Translations under genes and position numbers: made by a program | Notes under the pieces: generated by a model | What the model saw: the letters and a program-made list of their open reading frames with translations, nothing else | The model's database searches: none | Told to the model about the DNA's origin: nothing | Part shown: positions 52,196 through 61,395 of the stretch, one piece after another | Layout: every line of letters begins with the position of its first letter | Numbering within the stretch: position 1 is the stretch's first letter | Source: Pseudonocardia cypriaca | GTDB taxonomy: Bacteria; Actinomycetota; Actinomycetes; Mycobacteriales; Pseudonocardiaceae | Length of the DNA stretch: 64,000 nt | Assembly: GCF_006717045.1 (NCBI RefSeq) | Contig: NZ_VFPH01000001.1 | Location: 2,046,001 to 2,110,000 of the forward strand | Direction of reading: 5' to 3'

Positions 52196-53689
52196 ATGGC
52201 GAGCCTGGAGGTGGCGCTCGGCGTAGCGGCCGCCGTCGTGCTGCTAGGCGTGTTCGCCGTGCGGGTCTCGACCTGGCTCGGGCTGCCCTCGCTGCTGGTC
52301 TACCTGGCGATCGGGGTCCTGCTCGGCGAGTCCGTTCTCGGCATCCAGTTCTCCGACGCGCGGCTCACCGAGTCGATCGGGCTCGCCGCGCTGGTGCTGA
52401 TCCTCGCCGAGGGCGGGCTCACCACCCGCTGGACGGCCGTGCGCCCGGCGCTCGGTGTGGGTATCGCGCTCTCGACGGTGGGGGTGGCCGTCAGCATCGG
52501 GGTGATCGCGTCGGGCCTGCACCTGCTGCTGGGGCTGGACTGGCGCGCGGCGTTCCTCTGGGGCGCGGTGCTGTCCTCCACCGACGCGGCAGCGGTGTTC
52601 TCGGTGCTGCGCGGCGTCGGGGTGTCCTCGCGGCTGGCCGGGATGCTGGAACTGGAGTCCGGCGCCAACGACGCGCCCGTCGTGCTCACGGTGGTCCTGC
52701 TGGCATCGGGTGACCCGATCACCTGGCTCACCCCGTTGCTCGTGGTCTACGAGCTGGGTGCCGGGGGTGTCCTCGGTGCGCTGTTCGGGTTCGCCGGGGC
52801 GTGGGCGCTGCGGCGCGCCGCGCTTCCGGCCACCGGCCTGTACCCGCTCGCGGCGCTCGCCGTCTGCGTCCTCGCCTACTCGACGGGGCAGCTCGCCCAC
52901 GCGTCCGGCCTGCTCGCCGTGTACGTCGCGGCGCTGGTGCTGGGAAATGCCGACCTCCCGCACCGCGGTGACGTCCGCTCGTTCGCAGAGGGGATGGGCT
53001 GGCTCGCCCAGATCGGGCTGTTCGTGCTGCTCGGGCTCTTCGTGTCGCCGCCCCGGCTGGTCGACGCGATCGTGCCGGCACTCGTCGCGGGCGTGGTGCT
53101 CATCGTCGCCGCGCGACCGCTCTCGGTGCTGGCGTCCGCCGGGCCGTTCCGGCTGGACTGGCGCGACCAGGTGTTCCTCTCGTGGGCCGGGCTCCGTGGA
53201 GCGGTGCCCATCGTGTTCGCGCTGGTCGCGTTCATCGAGGGCGCGCCGAGCGGGCGGGCGTTGGTGGACGTCGTGTTCGTGCTGGTCGTGGGGCTCACCC
53301 TGCTGCAGGGCACCACGCTCCCGTGGGTGGCGCGGCGGCTGCGGGTGTCGCGGGAGGCGGAGCCGCGGGAGCTCTCCGTGGACGCCGCCCCGCTCGACCA
53401 GCTCTCCGCCGACCTGCTGCAGATCAAGGTGCCGGTCGGCTCGCAGCTGCGCGGGGTGTACCTGCGCGAGCTGCGGCTGCCCCGCGGCGCCGTGGTCAGC
53501 CTCGTCGTGCGGAACGGTCATGGCTTCACCCCCACCGACGACACCCGGCTGCGCGAGCGCGACCAGCTGCTCGTCGTCACCACGGCGAAGGCGCGGAAGG
53601 CCGCCGAGGACCGGATCCGGGCCGTCGACCAGCGCGGACGCCTCGCGCGCTGGCACGCCGGGCGGGAGGCGAGCGACGGTAGGGGATGA
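52196..53689 (+). CDS. CPA1-type Na+ or K+/H+ antiporter with C-terminal RCK_C (TrkA-C) domain
   Basis: A 497-residue cation/proton antiporter of the NhaP2 type. About 12-13 helices occupy 1-385; the CPA1 ion-binding ND motif is seen in LELESGANDAPVVL. The cytoplasmic RCK_C domain is about 400-475 (QIKVPVGSQLRGVYLRELRLPRGAVVSLVVR...TDDTRLRERDQLLVV), expected to gate by nucleotide or dinucleotide binding. ATG 52196 has GGAGG five bases upstream. It is divergent from the sensor kinase operon. Confidence 0.9.
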   Translation: MASLEVALGVAAAVVLLGVFAVRVSTWLGLPSLLVYLAIGVLLGESVLGIQFSDARLTESIGLAALVLILAEGGLTTRWTAVRPALGVGIALSTVGVAVSIGVIASGLHLLLGLDWRAAFLWGAVLSSTDAAAVFSVLRGVGVSSRLAGMLELESGANDAPVVLTVVLLASGDPITWLTPLLVVYELGAGGVLGALFGFAGAWALRRAALPATGLYPLAALAVCVLAYSTGQLAHASGLLAVYVAALVLGNADLPHRGDVRSFAEGMGWLAQIGLFVLLGLFVSPPRLVDAIVPALVAGVVLIVAARPLSVLASAGPFRLDWRDQVFLSWAGLRGAVPIVFALVAFIEGAPSGRALVDVVFVLVVGLTLLQGTTLPWVARRLRVSREAEPRELSVDAAPLDQLSADLLQIKVPVGSQLRGVYLRELRLPRGAVVSLVVRNGHGFTPTDDTRLRERDQLLVVTTAKARKAAEDRIRAVDQRGRLARWHAGREASDGRG

Positions 53690-53696
53690 TGGGGGC

Positions 53697-54299
53697 GTGA
53701 GTGAGCACGCGAGTCAGCGATCAGAGCCGGGCGAGGCGCAGGCGGACCCGGCCGGGCCCAAGGTCCGGGTGCTGTCGCTGATCGCCGTGGCCGTGCTCGC
53801 ACTCGACATCGTCACGAAGGTGGTCGCGGTCGCTCAGCTCGAGGACCGCGCGCCGGTGGAGATCCTCGGCGGCCTGGTCTACCTGCAGCTCGTGCGCAAC
53901 CCGGGCGCCGCGTTCTCCCTCGCCACCGGCTACACGTGGGTGCTCACGATCGTGGCGATCGCCGTGGTCGTGGTGATCGTGCGCGTGGCGCGCCGGCTGC
54001 GGTCCACGGGGTGGGCCGTTGCGCTCGGGCTCGTGCTCGGCGGCGCGCTGGGCAACCTGACCGACCGCCTGTTCCGCTCGCCCGGCCCGCTGCACGGGCA
54101 CGTCGTCGACATCGTCTCGCTGCTGGCCCCGGACGGACGGGTCTGGCCGGTGTTCAACCTCGCCGACTCCTCGATCGTCTCCGGCGGTGCGCTGCTCGTG
54201 CTGCTCGCCCTGCTCGGGAGGGAGCTCGACGGCACGCGCAGCGCCTCGAAACAGCCCGGCCGCAAGCAGGCGGGGAAGGGCGAGCCGGCCGGTGAGTGA
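53697..54299 (+). CDS. lspA: Lipoprotein signal peptidase (signal peptidase II)
   Basis: Aspartyl protease that cleaves prolipoprotein signal peptides after lipidation. 200 residues with four helices; catalytic Asp residues lie in GNLTDRLFRSPG and VFNLADSSIVSGG, and the RNPGAAFSLATG motif is intact. GTG 53697 is the start. The stop lies inside the rluD start region (8-bp overlap), implying coupling. Confidence 0.96.
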   Translation: MSEHASQRSEPGEAQADPAGPKVRVLSLIAVAVLALDIVTKVVAVAQLEDRAPVEILGGLVYLQLVRNPGAAFSLATGYTWVLTIVAIAVVVVIVRVARRLRSTGWAVALGLVLGGALGNLTDRLFRSPGPLHGHVVDIVSLLAPDGRVWPVFNLADSSIVSGGALLVLLALLGRELDGTRSASKQPGRKQAGKGEPAGE

Positions 54300-55221
54300 G
54301 ACCCGCCAGCTCCCGGTGCCCGACGGCCTCGACGGCATGCGCGTCGACGCCGGCCTGTCCCGGCTGCTCGGCCTGTCCCGCACGGCGGTGGCCGCGCTCA
54401 CCGAGGACGGTCGCATCGCGGTCGACGGCCGCGCGGCCGGGAAGTCCGACCGGCTGACCGCGGGCGCGTGGCTCGAGGTGCAGCTGCCCGACCCCGAGCC
54501 GGTCACGCCCATCACCGGGCCCGAGGAGGTGGTCGCAGGGCTCACCGTGCTGCACGCCGACGACGAGATCGTCGTCGTCGACAAGCCGGTCGGCGTCGCG
54601 GCCCACGCGAGCCCCGGGTGGACCGGCCCCACCGTGCTGGGCGGGCTCGCCGCGCTCGGCTACCGCGTCTCCACCTCGGGTGCCGCGGAGCGGCAGGGGA
54701 TCGTGCACCGCCTCGACGTCGGCACCACCGGGGTGATGGTCGTCGCCGCAGCCGAGCACGCGTACACGGTGCTGAAGCGCGCGTTCAAGGAGCGCACGGT
54801 CGACAAGCGCTACCACGCGGTGGCCCAGGGGCACCCCGATCCCTCCAGCGGCACCATCGACGCCCCCATCGACCGGCACCCGCGCCACGACTACAAGTTC
54901 GCCGTGGTGGCGGGCGGCAAGCCCAGCGTCACCCACTACGACACCATCGAGGCCTTCCGCGCGGCGTCCCTCCTGGACGTGCGGCTGGAGACCGGGCGCA
55001 CCCACCAGATCCGCGTGCACCTCGCCGCGCTGCGCCACCCGTGCGTCGGCGACATCACCTACGGGGCCGACCCCGTTCTCGCGAAGCGGCTCGGGCTGGC
55101 GCGGCAGTGGCTGCACGCCCGCTCACTGGGTTTCGAGCACCCGGCGGACGGCCGCTGGGTGGAGTTCACCAGCCCGTACCCGGCGGACCTCGAGCGGGCG
55201 CTGGAGCTGCTGCGCGACTGA
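54292..55221 (+). CDS. rluD: RluA-family 23S rRNA pseudouridine synthase
   Basis: A 309-residue protein: N-terminal S4 RNA-binding domain (about 15-65) and a pseudouridine synthase core with catalytic Asp in HRLDVGTTGVMVVA (about 140), then FKERTVDKRYHAV and LETGRTHQIRVHL. The GTG 54292 start overlaps the lspA end. It lies in the same order as in mycobacteria (lspA then Rv1540). The exact rRNA site is inferred only from family. Confidence 0.93.
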   Translation: MSETRQLPVPDGLDGMRVDAGLSRLLGLSRTAVAALTEDGRIAVDGRAAGKSDRLTAGAWLEVQLPDPEPVTPITGPEEVVAGLTVLHADDEIVVVDKPVGVAAHASPGWTGPTVLGGLAALGYRVSTSGAAERQGIVHRLDVGTTGVMVVAAAEHAYTVLKRAFKERTVDKRYHAVAQGHPDPSSGTIDAPIDRHPRHDYKFAVVAGGKPSVTHYDTIEAFRAASLLDVRLETGRTHQIRVHLAALRHPCVGDITYGADPVLAKRLGLARQWLHARSLGFEHPADGRWVEFTSPYPADLERALELLRD

Positions 55222-55336
55222 GCGCGTGGGCCGGCGGCCCGGATGGGGATCCGGGTCCGCCTGCGGGGACCCGCTGCCACCGTCGTCCGCCGCACGCCCG
55301 ACACTGGGAAAACACCACCGGGGGAGGGGGTGCGGC

Positions 55337-56011
55337 GTGACCGGGCGGGCGAGAGCCGGCGTGCTGCTGGCGTGCGCGGCCGTCGTGCTGCTCGCCGCGT
55401 GGTACGCCGGGACGCAGTTCCCGGCCTCCGCCCCGGCGCCCGCACCCGGGTCGATCCGCCTCGGCCCGGAGCCGGGGGAGGACGTGGCCGCCTACCTGCA
55501 CCGGGTGCCCGGGGAGCTACCCGCACCGGGGACGACGGCGCTCGCGCTCGTCCAGTTCGCCGCGGAGCTACCGGATCCGGCCGCCGTTGTGGCCGTCGCG
55601 GGCACCACCCCCGTGACGGTGGTGCTGCGGGTGCCGATGCCGCGCGTGCAGACGGCGCTGCGGTTCGAGCCCCTCGAGCAGGGCATGCCGGTGCCGGCCG
55701 CCCTCGACGCCGCGCGGCGGCGCGCCCAGCAGCAGGCGGCCACCGACGCGCAGCGGCAGGCCGGGCGGGCGGCCGAGGTGGCGGCCGCGGAGGCGAGGGC
55801 GCTCGCCGACCCGTCCGCGCCGTGCGTCCTCGCGCTGGTCGTGCAGGCGGAGCGGTCGGGCCTGGACGCGGTGGCCGCGCGACCGGACGTGCGCGCCGTG
55901 CACGCGGCGCCGGCCGGGGCCACCGCCCGGGAGCTGGCCGTCGCCCCGCTGCTGCCCGGACAGGTGCAGCGCGCCGACCCGCTGCCCGACGACGGGCCGG
56001 TCCCGTCATGA
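55337..56011 (+). CDS. Unrecognised single-pass extracytoplasmic protein
   Basis: A 224-residue protein, not recognised. One N-terminal helix (about 8-24) without a lipobox leads to a Pro/Ala stretch, a mixed beta region (LALVQFAAELPDPAAVVAVAGTTPV split around residue 60-90; VVLRVPMPRVQTALRFEPL), an Ala/Gln/Arg-rich helix (about 118-160) and a C-terminal region with a lone Cys in APCVLALVVQAER. GTG 55337 (MTGRARAGVLLA) after a GGGGGAGGGGG tract. The neighbours are membrane proteins, and its TGA overlaps a possible upstream start of the next gene. Confidence 0.65.
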   Translation: MTGRARAGVLLACAAVVLLAAWYAGTQFPASAPAPAPGSIRLGPEPGEDVAAYLHRVPGELPAPGTTALALVQFAAELPDPAAVVAVAGTTPVTVVLRVPMPRVQTALRFEPLEQGMPVPAALDAARRRAQQQAATDAQRQAGRAAEVAAAEARALADPSAPCVLALVVQAERSGLDAVAARPDVRAVHAAPAGATARELAVAPLLPGQVQRADPLPDDGPVPS

Positions 56012-56073
56012 CGAGGAGTGGGCCGGACGGGCGAGTGGGGGATTACCCCCGTAGGGACTCGGTGGAGTTCCTG

Positions 56074-56820
56074 ATGTCCGTCTCAGAGGTCGGCTGGCAC
56101 GGTATGCCCATGACGTCGACCGGGGGGAGCGGGCGGGATTCCGCCGGAGTGGCGTGGGCGGGGGAGTCGATCGTGACTGCGGCCGTGATCGTCGCGCTCC
56201 TCCCCCTCGGGTTCCTGCACCTGAGCAGCATCGGTTCGCTCGACCCGCTCACGGCCGTGATCAGCGACTACGTCTTCCAGCCGGGCGGCTACGCGCTGCT
56301 CGGCGCCGCCGCGATCGGCCTGGCGGTGGCCTGCGTGGCGCTCGCCACCGGCCTGCAACGCGCAGGCCTGCCCTCGGCGCGGGTACCTGCACGGCTCTTC
56401 CTGAGCGCGGCGGTGGCGCTCGTGCTCGTGGCGCTCTTCCCGACCCACACCCCCGGCACCACCCCGGGGTTGGTCTCCACCGTGCACCGCATCGCGGGTG
56501 GCTGGGTGTTCGCGGTTCTGCCGCTCGCCGCGTTGCTGGTTGCGGTGCACGCCCGCACGGTGCCGGCGTGGCAGCCCGCAGCCGTGCCGCTGACCTGGGC
56601 GGCCGTGATCGCGGCCGTGATCAGCACCTTCTTTCTGCTGAATCATGTTCCGATCGTTATCGCCGGTTCACCGTTTTTTCCCTTCCTCGGTGGGGTGCAG
56701 CGTGTTCTCTGTGCAGCGGTGATAGTGGTTCTGGTGATGACGGCCCGGGCGACCCGGCTCGCGGCTGAGCGCGTCCTCGAACCGGTGCCCGTGTCCCCGA
56801 GCCTGCGGGGTGCCGCATGA
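56074..56820 (+). CDS. DUF998 membrane protein
   Basis: A 248-residue protein with about six hydrophobic helices. Pattern HLSSIGSLDPLTAVISDYVF, a small-residue second helix, FPTHTPGTTPGLVSTVHRIAG and a C-terminal QRVLCAAVIVVLV helix match the DUF998 family of unknown function. ATG 56074 with GGTGGAG seven bases upstream is preferred over ATG 56008, which overlaps the previous stop and would include a GGGGG-ATTA-CCCCC hairpin in the coding region. Its stop overlaps the next gene (ATGA). Confidence 0.78.
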   Translation: MSVSEVGWHGMPMTSTGGSGRDSAGVAWAGESIVTAAVIVALLPLGFLHLSSIGSLDPLTAVISDYVFQPGGYALLGAAAIGLAVACVALATGLQRAGLPSARVPARLFLSAAVALVLVALFPTHTPGTTPGLVSTVHRIAGGWVFAVLPLAALLVAVHARTVPAWQPAAVPLTWAAVIAAVISTFFLLNHVPIVIAGSPFFPFLGGVQRVLCAAVIVVLVMTARATRLAAERVLEPVPVSPSLRGAA

Positions 56821-57839
56821 TCAGGATGATCGGCGAGCTCGCCGGACCCGGCGTCGCCATCGTGCTCGCCCTCCTCGGGGCCGCCTGCTTCGCAGGCGCC
56901 GCGGTGCTCCAGCACGGCGCCGTCACCGCCGGATCGCGCCGGGACGACGACGACCGGCCCGGCAAGGTGCTGTCGCTGCGCGGCCTGCGCGACATCACCC
57001 GCCGTCCGGGCTGGCTGGCCGGTCTCGCCCTCGCCGGAGGGGGATCGGTGCTGCACGCCACGGCGCTGGTGCTGGCGCCCCTCTCGGTCGTGCAGCCGCT
57101 CGGCGTGCTGGCCGTCCCGATCGCGGTGCTGCTCACCGCGATGCGCACCGACCGGAGGCCCGCACCCGGGGTGGTCGTCGGGGTGCTGCTCACGATCGCC
57201 GGGGTCGCCGTGTTCGTCGGCGGGGCGGCCGGCACCGCCGTCAGCTCACCCCCGCCCGACCAGGCCACCCTGATCGCCAGCCTCGTCGTCGCAGGCGCCG
57301 TCCTCGCCCTCGCCGGGCTGGGCCTCGCCCGCTCCGGCTGGATCCGCTGCGTCGCCTGCGCCACTGCGGGGGCGGCCGCGTTCGGCCTGGTGTCGGCGCT
57401 CGTGCGGGCGGTGTCGCAGTCGGTCATCGCGGGGGACGTCGGGCCGCTCGAGCTCCCGGTGCTCGCCGCCGTGGCCGGGATCGCCACCGCGGTGCTCGTC
57501 GGCGGGTGGCTCGTGCAGCAGGCGTTCGCGTCCGGCCCACCCGAGGTCGTCATCGCCTGCCTGACCGTCGTCGACCCGATCGTCGCCGTGCTGCTCGGCG
57601 CCGTGCTCCTCGGCGAGGGCGTCGCCACGCCTGCCGAGACCTGGGTGCTGCTGGCGGGCGCGGCGATCACGGCGACCGCGGGCGTGATCGCGCTCGCCCG
57701 CCACCACCCCGACGCGGCGGCCGCGCGCGCCGCCCGCATCGGACCCGGGGCCGCGGCAGCGCCGCAGCCGGTCCCACCTCCCCAACCATCCCCGCCGGAC
57801 GCGCAGCCGCGCCCGGCCGATCCCGTGCACCGCCGGTGA
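56817..57839 (+). CDS. DMT/EamA-type transporter-like membrane protein
   Basis: A 340-residue membrane protein with about nine to ten helices in two similar halves, the second containing VVIACLTVVDPIVAVLLGAVLLGEG typical of DMT/EamA (and NIPA-like) transporters; the cytoplasmic C-terminus (about 300-340) is Ala/Pro-rich. The substrate is unknown. ATG 56817 overlaps the DUF998 stop, so the two are translationally coupled. Confidence 0.8.
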   Translation: MIRMIGELAGPGVAIVLALLGAACFAGAAVLQHGAVTAGSRRDDDDRPGKVLSLRGLRDITRRPGWLAGLALAGGGSVLHATALVLAPLSVVQPLGVLAVPIAVLLTAMRTDRRPAPGVVVGVLLTIAGVAVFVGGAAGTAVSSPPPDQATLIASLVVAGAVLALAGLGLARSGWIRCVACATAGAAAFGLVSALVRAVSQSVIAGDVGPLELPVLAAVAGIATAVLVGGWLVQQAFASGPPEVVIACLTVVDPIVAVLLGAVLLGEGVATPAETWVLLAGAAITATAGVIALARHHPDAAAARAARIGPGAAAAPQPVPPPQPSPPDAQPRPADPVHRR

Positions 57840-57880
57840 TCCCCAGCGCCGGTATCTTCCATCCCGAGAGGACACATCCC

Positions 57881-59059
57881 GTGAAGCCGCTTCGGATCCT
57901 GGTCGGCGCGGAGACCTACCCGCCCGACGTGAACGGCGCCGCGCGCTTCGTCGAGCGCCTCGCCACCGGGCTCGTCGGGCGTGGACACGAGGTCCACGTC
58001 GTCGCCCCGTCACCCACCGGACCGCCGTCCCGCGAGACCCGCGACGGCGTCGTCGTCCACGGCGTGCGCTCGCACCGCTACTACCAGCACGACGGCTTCC
58101 AGGTCTGCATGCCGTGGGAGGCGTTCCCCGCCACCTACGCGCTGATGGACGAGATCGACCCCGATGTCGTGCACACCAACGCCCACATGGTCGTCGGGCG
58201 CGGCGTCGTCAGGGCCGCGCACCGCACCGGGCGCCCGCTCGTCGCCACCAACCACCTCATGCCGGAGAACCTGATCGGCTACAGCCCGATCCCGCGGCCG
58301 CTGCGGCACGCCTTCCACGCATGGGCGTGGCGCGACCTCGGCCGGGTCTTCGGCAAGGCGCAGGTCGTCACGGCGCCCACCCCGCGCGCGGTGGAGCTGC
58401 TCGTGCGGCACGCAGGCCTCGTCGACGCGCTCCCGGTCTCGTGCGGCATCGACGCCGACCGCTACCGCGCCATCCCGCACTCCCCGGGGCCCGTCCCCAC
58501 GGTCCTGTTCGTCGGCCGCCTCGACCAGGAGAAGCGGGTCGACGAGCTGATCAGGGCGTTCGCCGCCCTGCCGGACGAGGTGCCGGGCCGGCTCGAGATC
58601 GTCGGCGACGGCGCGCGTCGCGAGGAGTGGAGCGCGCTCGCGGCCGGGCTCGGCGTGGGCGAGCGGGTGCGCTTCCGCGGGTTCGTCTCCGAGCAGGAGC
58701 TGCTCGAGGCCTACGCGGGTGCCGACGTGTTCTGCATGCCTGGCGTCGCCGAGCTGCAGAGCCTCGTCACGCTCGAAGCGATGGCCGCGGGCCTGCCGGT
58801 CGTGGCCGCCAACGCGATGGCGCTGCCCCACCTGGTGCGGCCCGGTCGCAACGGCTGGCTCTACACCCCCGGCGACGTGCAGGAGCTCACCACTCGGCTC
58901 GGCGCCCTGCTGGGCGACGCCGCCATGCGGCGCCGGATGGGTGCCGCGAGCCGGGAGATGGTCGCGGCCCACGGTGCCGAGGCCACCCTCGACCGGTTCG
59001 AGGGCATCTACGCCCAGGTGCTCGGCCGCGAGGCGGTGGCGGCGCACCGGGCGGCCTGA
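57881..59059 (+). CDS. GT4 glycosyltransferase (mannosyltransferase-like)
   Basis: A 392-residue GT-B enzyme. The acceptor half starts LRILVGAETYPPDVNGAARF with the GT4 Gly-Ala loop; the donor half has VLFVGRLDQEKRVDELIRAF and an E-x7-E motif ELQSLVTLE (about 290). It resembles GDP-mannose-dependent alpha-mannosyltransferases of the PimB/MgtA type that build phosphoinositide or glycolipid mannosides. GTG 57881 has GAGAGGA eight bases upstream. TATCTT at about 57853 is a possible -10. Convergent with another GT4 gene. Confidence 0.85.
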   Translation: MKPLRILVGAETYPPDVNGAARFVERLATGLVGRGHEVHVVAPSPTGPPSRETRDGVVVHGVRSHRYYQHDGFQVCMPWEAFPATYALMDEIDPDVVHTNAHMVVGRGVVRAAHRTGRPLVATNHLMPENLIGYSPIPRPLRHAFHAWAWRDLGRVFGKAQVVTAPTPRAVELLVRHAGLVDALPVSCGIDADRYRAIPHSPGPVPTVLFVGRLDQEKRVDELIRAFAALPDEVPGRLEIVGDGARREEWSALAAGLGVGERVRFRGFVSEQELLEAYAGADVFCMPGVAELQSLVTLEAMAAGLPVVAANAMALPHLVRPGRNGWLYTPGDVQELTTRLGALLGDAAMRRRMGAASREMVAAHGAEATLDRFEGIYAQVLGREAVAAHRAA

Positions 59060-59072
59060 GGCGGCGCTCCAC

Positions 59073-59127
59073 GTTCAGGAAAGCCACTTTCATGAACCTG
59101 CAGTACAGGAATGTGGCTTTCCTGAAC
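59073..59127. terminator. Long inverted repeat between convergent glycosyltransferase genes
   Basis: GTTCAGGAAAGCCACTTTC (59073-59091) pairs with 59109-59127 over 19 bp with one mismatch, with a 17-base loop. It fills the 76-bp gap between two convergent genes, as expected for a bidirectional terminator. It is notably more AT-rich than its surroundings and could be a dispersed repeat. Confidence 0.75.
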
Positions 59128-59135
59128 TTCGGGGG

Positions 59136-60203
59136 TCAGCGGCGGGAGCCCGCCACCCGTTCCAACAGGGCCAGCAGGATCCGGGCCGAGGCCTCCCAGC
59201 TGTAGCGCGCCGCCTGCGCCCGCGCGGCCGCCGAACGGTGTTCCCAGACGGCCGGGTCCTGGAGCTCCTTCACCGCCTGTACGAAGCCGTGCACGTCGTC
59301 GGGGTCGACGTAGGTCGCCGCGTCGCCGCCGACCTCGCGGAACACCGGGATGTCGCTGACCACGAGCGGCGTGCCGAGCGCCATCGCCTCGACCAGCGGG
59401 ATGCCGAAGCCCTCGTCGCGGGAGGCGGAGACGAGGGCGGTGGCGCCGCGCAGCACGTCGCGGTAGGTCTCGTCGCTCGCGCCGTCGTGGAAGACGAGGT
59501 TCCCGCCCGGCGCGAGCGCGGTGAGCCGGGCGCGCTCGTCCGGGCCGATCCGGCTCATCAGGTGCAGCTCGTGGTTGGGGAGCGCCGGCATCGCGCCCGC
59601 CAGGGTGCCCACGTTCTTGTAGGGCATGAACGAGCCCATGTAGACCAGTGCCCCGGTGCGCGGGGCCCGCGGGAGGTCCGGCACCGGGTCGGGCGCGTTC
59701 GGCACCACGGTGACGGGGCGGCGGGTCAGCCGGTGCTCGGCGATCGCCGCCGCGGTCGTCTCCGACACCGTGACGACGGCGTCGGCGCGGTTCAGCAGCA
59801 GCCGCTGCGGCCACCACGCGAGGTGGAACAGCCGCCACAGCAGGCGGATCGGCAGCGCGAACTCCGGGGGCGGGGTGCGGTTGCGGTAGTAGATGAGGTC
59901 GTGCAGCGTGAGGACCAGCGCGTAGTCCCGGCCCCAGCTGCCCATCGTCTGCATCGGGGAGAACACCACGTCGGCCCCGATCCGGCGCACCTGCCGCGCG
60001 ACGATGGGCTCCAGGACGCTCGTCGGCGCGCTCACCCGGTGCCACGGCAGGTCCGGCAGCGCGGCGAGCTGGCGCTCGTCGCTCACCAGCAGCTCGACGC
60101 CCGGGTGGAGCTCGGCGAGCGCGCAGGCCAGGCCGACCGTGTAGCGGCTGATGCCGTCGTGCCGGCCGGTGCGCACGTAGCGGCAGTCGAGCAGGACCCT
60201 CAT
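59136..60203 (-). CDS. GT4 glycosyltransferase
   Basis: A 355-residue GT-B enzyme. MRVLLDCRYVRTGRHDGISRYT is the N-terminal acceptor-side motif of mannosyltransferases such as MtfA/WbdB; donor half LVYMGSFMPYKNVGTLAGAM and the E-x7-E motif EGFGIPLVE (about 280). ATG 60203 overlaps the hydrolase stop (ATGA), so it is coupled to that gene. Polysaccharide or glycolipid synthesis is likely; acceptor unknown. Confidence 0.85.
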   Translation of the reverse strand: MRVLLDCRYVRTGRHDGISRYTVGLACALAELHPGVELLVSDERQLAALPDLPWHRVSAPTSVLEPIVARQVRRIGADVVFSPMQTMGSWGRDYALVLTLHDLIYYRNRTPPPEFALPIRLLWRLFHLAWWPQRLLLNRADAVVTVSETTAAAIAEHRLTRRPVTVVPNAPDPVPDLPRAPRTGALVYMGSFMPYKNVGTLAGAMPALPNHELHLMSRIGPDERARLTALAPGGNLVFHDGASDETYRDVLRGATALVSASRDEGFGIPLVEAMALGTPLVVSDIPVFREVGGDAATYVDPDDVHGFVQAVKELQDPAVWEHRSAAARAQAARYSWEASARILLALLERVAGSRR

Positions 60204-61102
60204 GCCGGCCGCAACGCGGCGAGGAACGACGCGATCTCCCGGGCAACGGCAGCCGGCGCCTCGTAGTGGGCCAGGTGCCCGGTGGCGGGCACCACGGCGA
60301 GCCGGGCGTCGGCGAACAGCGCGGCCAGCGCGCGCTGGGCGGGTAGCGGGCCGATGTCGTCGCGCTCGGCCGCCACGAGGAGCGTCGGCACGCCCACCCC
60401 TGCCGCCGACTCCGCGACGTCGTGGCGCACCGACGCGTGGAACGCCTCCAGGAGCGTGCGCCGGTCGGCGAACGTGGAGAAGTACCGGTCGTGCTCCGCG
60501 TGGATCCAGCGGCGCAGCCCCGCGTCGGGGGTGGTGGCCATGGCGACGCTCGCGATCCGCGTCATGAGGGGATGGCGCAGCAGCCACGTGCCGGCGTTCT
60601 CGGGGAGTGCCTCGGCGAGGCGGTGGTAGGCCACCGTGAGCCCGGTCAGGAACCGGCGTGGCCCGGCCAGCGCCGACGCCGCGATCGGGTTGACGAGCAC
60701 GAGGCCTCGAACGGCAGCGCCGCGGGCGACCGCGGCGGCCGCGATGATCGAGCCGAACGAGTGGCCGGCGAGCACGGCGTCGCCCGCCGGTGCGACGGCG
60801 GCGAGCAGGTCGCGCGTCCAGGCGGCGTAGCCGTCGATGTCGTGCCGGTCCGATGGCAGCGGCGGCGACGCCCCGAACCCGGGCAGGTCGGGCACGACGA
60901 CCTGCGCGCCTTCGAGGTGGGCGACGATCGGCTCGAGGCCGTGGTGGTCCCCCCGCAGGCCGTGGACGAACACGATCCGGTGCGGGGCGTCGTCCGGCCC
61001 GTAGACCCACAGCTGCGTGCGCCCGCCCCGCAGCTCGAGCGACTCGGCACGGACGGGAACCCGCGCGACGAGGTCGGTGTAGGGGGAGGTGTCGGGGGCC
61101 AT
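60200..61102 (-). CDS. Alpha/beta hydrolase
   Basis: A 300-residue alpha/beta-fold protein. Oxyanion segment FVHGLRGDHHG, nucleophile Ser115 in AGHSFGS, acid in ERDDIGPLP and His in ATGHLAHYEAP. Likely an esterase, lipase or haloperoxidase-type enzyme; the substrate is unknown. ATG 61102. It is first in a two-gene operon with a GT4 gene and divergent from dnaE1. Confidence 0.88.
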   Translation of the reverse strand: MAPDTSPYTDLVARVPVRAESLELRGGRTQLWVYGPDDAPHRIVFVHGLRGDHHGLEPIVAHLEGAQVVVPDLPGFGASPPLPSDRHDIDGYAAWTRDLLAAVAPAGDAVLAGHSFGSIIAAAAVARGAAVRGLVLVNPIAASALAGPRRFLTGLTVAYHRLAEALPENAGTWLLRHPLMTRIASVAMATTPDAGLRRWIHAEHDRYFSTFADRRTLLEAFHASVRHDVAESAAGVGVPTLLVAAERDDIGPLPAQRALAALFADARLAVVPATGHLAHYEAPAAVAREIASFLAALRPA

Positions 61103-61395
61103 CGCAGGGGAGTCTAGTGAGCCTCGCGCACCCGCTTTGCGCTCCCGCGCCCGGTCGACCGGTGGCGTCGGCGGACAACGGGTGCGCCGGGCGGCGGAGT
61201 CCGGGCGCATGGGCCGACACGCCGTTCGGCGGGGTGAGCAGGAGGTTCGGCGGGGCCGGGACCGGGTTCTCGGAACTGTCGGGGGCCAGAGCTAGATTGA
61301 GCCGTCCCCAGCACCCTCGCCGCCCGGCGGCGGAGGTCAGGTTCTGCATGTTCGCGCGCCGCCCGAGGCGGCGCCAGGAGGGAGCTCCCCACCCC
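61103..61395. other. Divergent promoter region between hydrolase and dnaE1
   Basis: No ORF. It contains two direct repeats GTTCGGCGGGG at 61224-61234 and 61245-61255, and TAGATT at 61293-61298 as a candidate -10 about 100 bp before dnaE1. Confidence 0.4.

Noticed and set aside
56037..56050. GGGGG-ATTA-CCCCC hairpin as a terminator
   Set aside because: It sits just before the DUF998 start inside a co-directional run; more likely a local structure than an end of transcription.
61348..61395. Upstream in-frame ATG of dnaE1 as the true start
   Set aside because: It has a fair ribosome site but adds a basic, Pro-rich stretch not typical of DnaE1 N-termini; kept only as an alternative.
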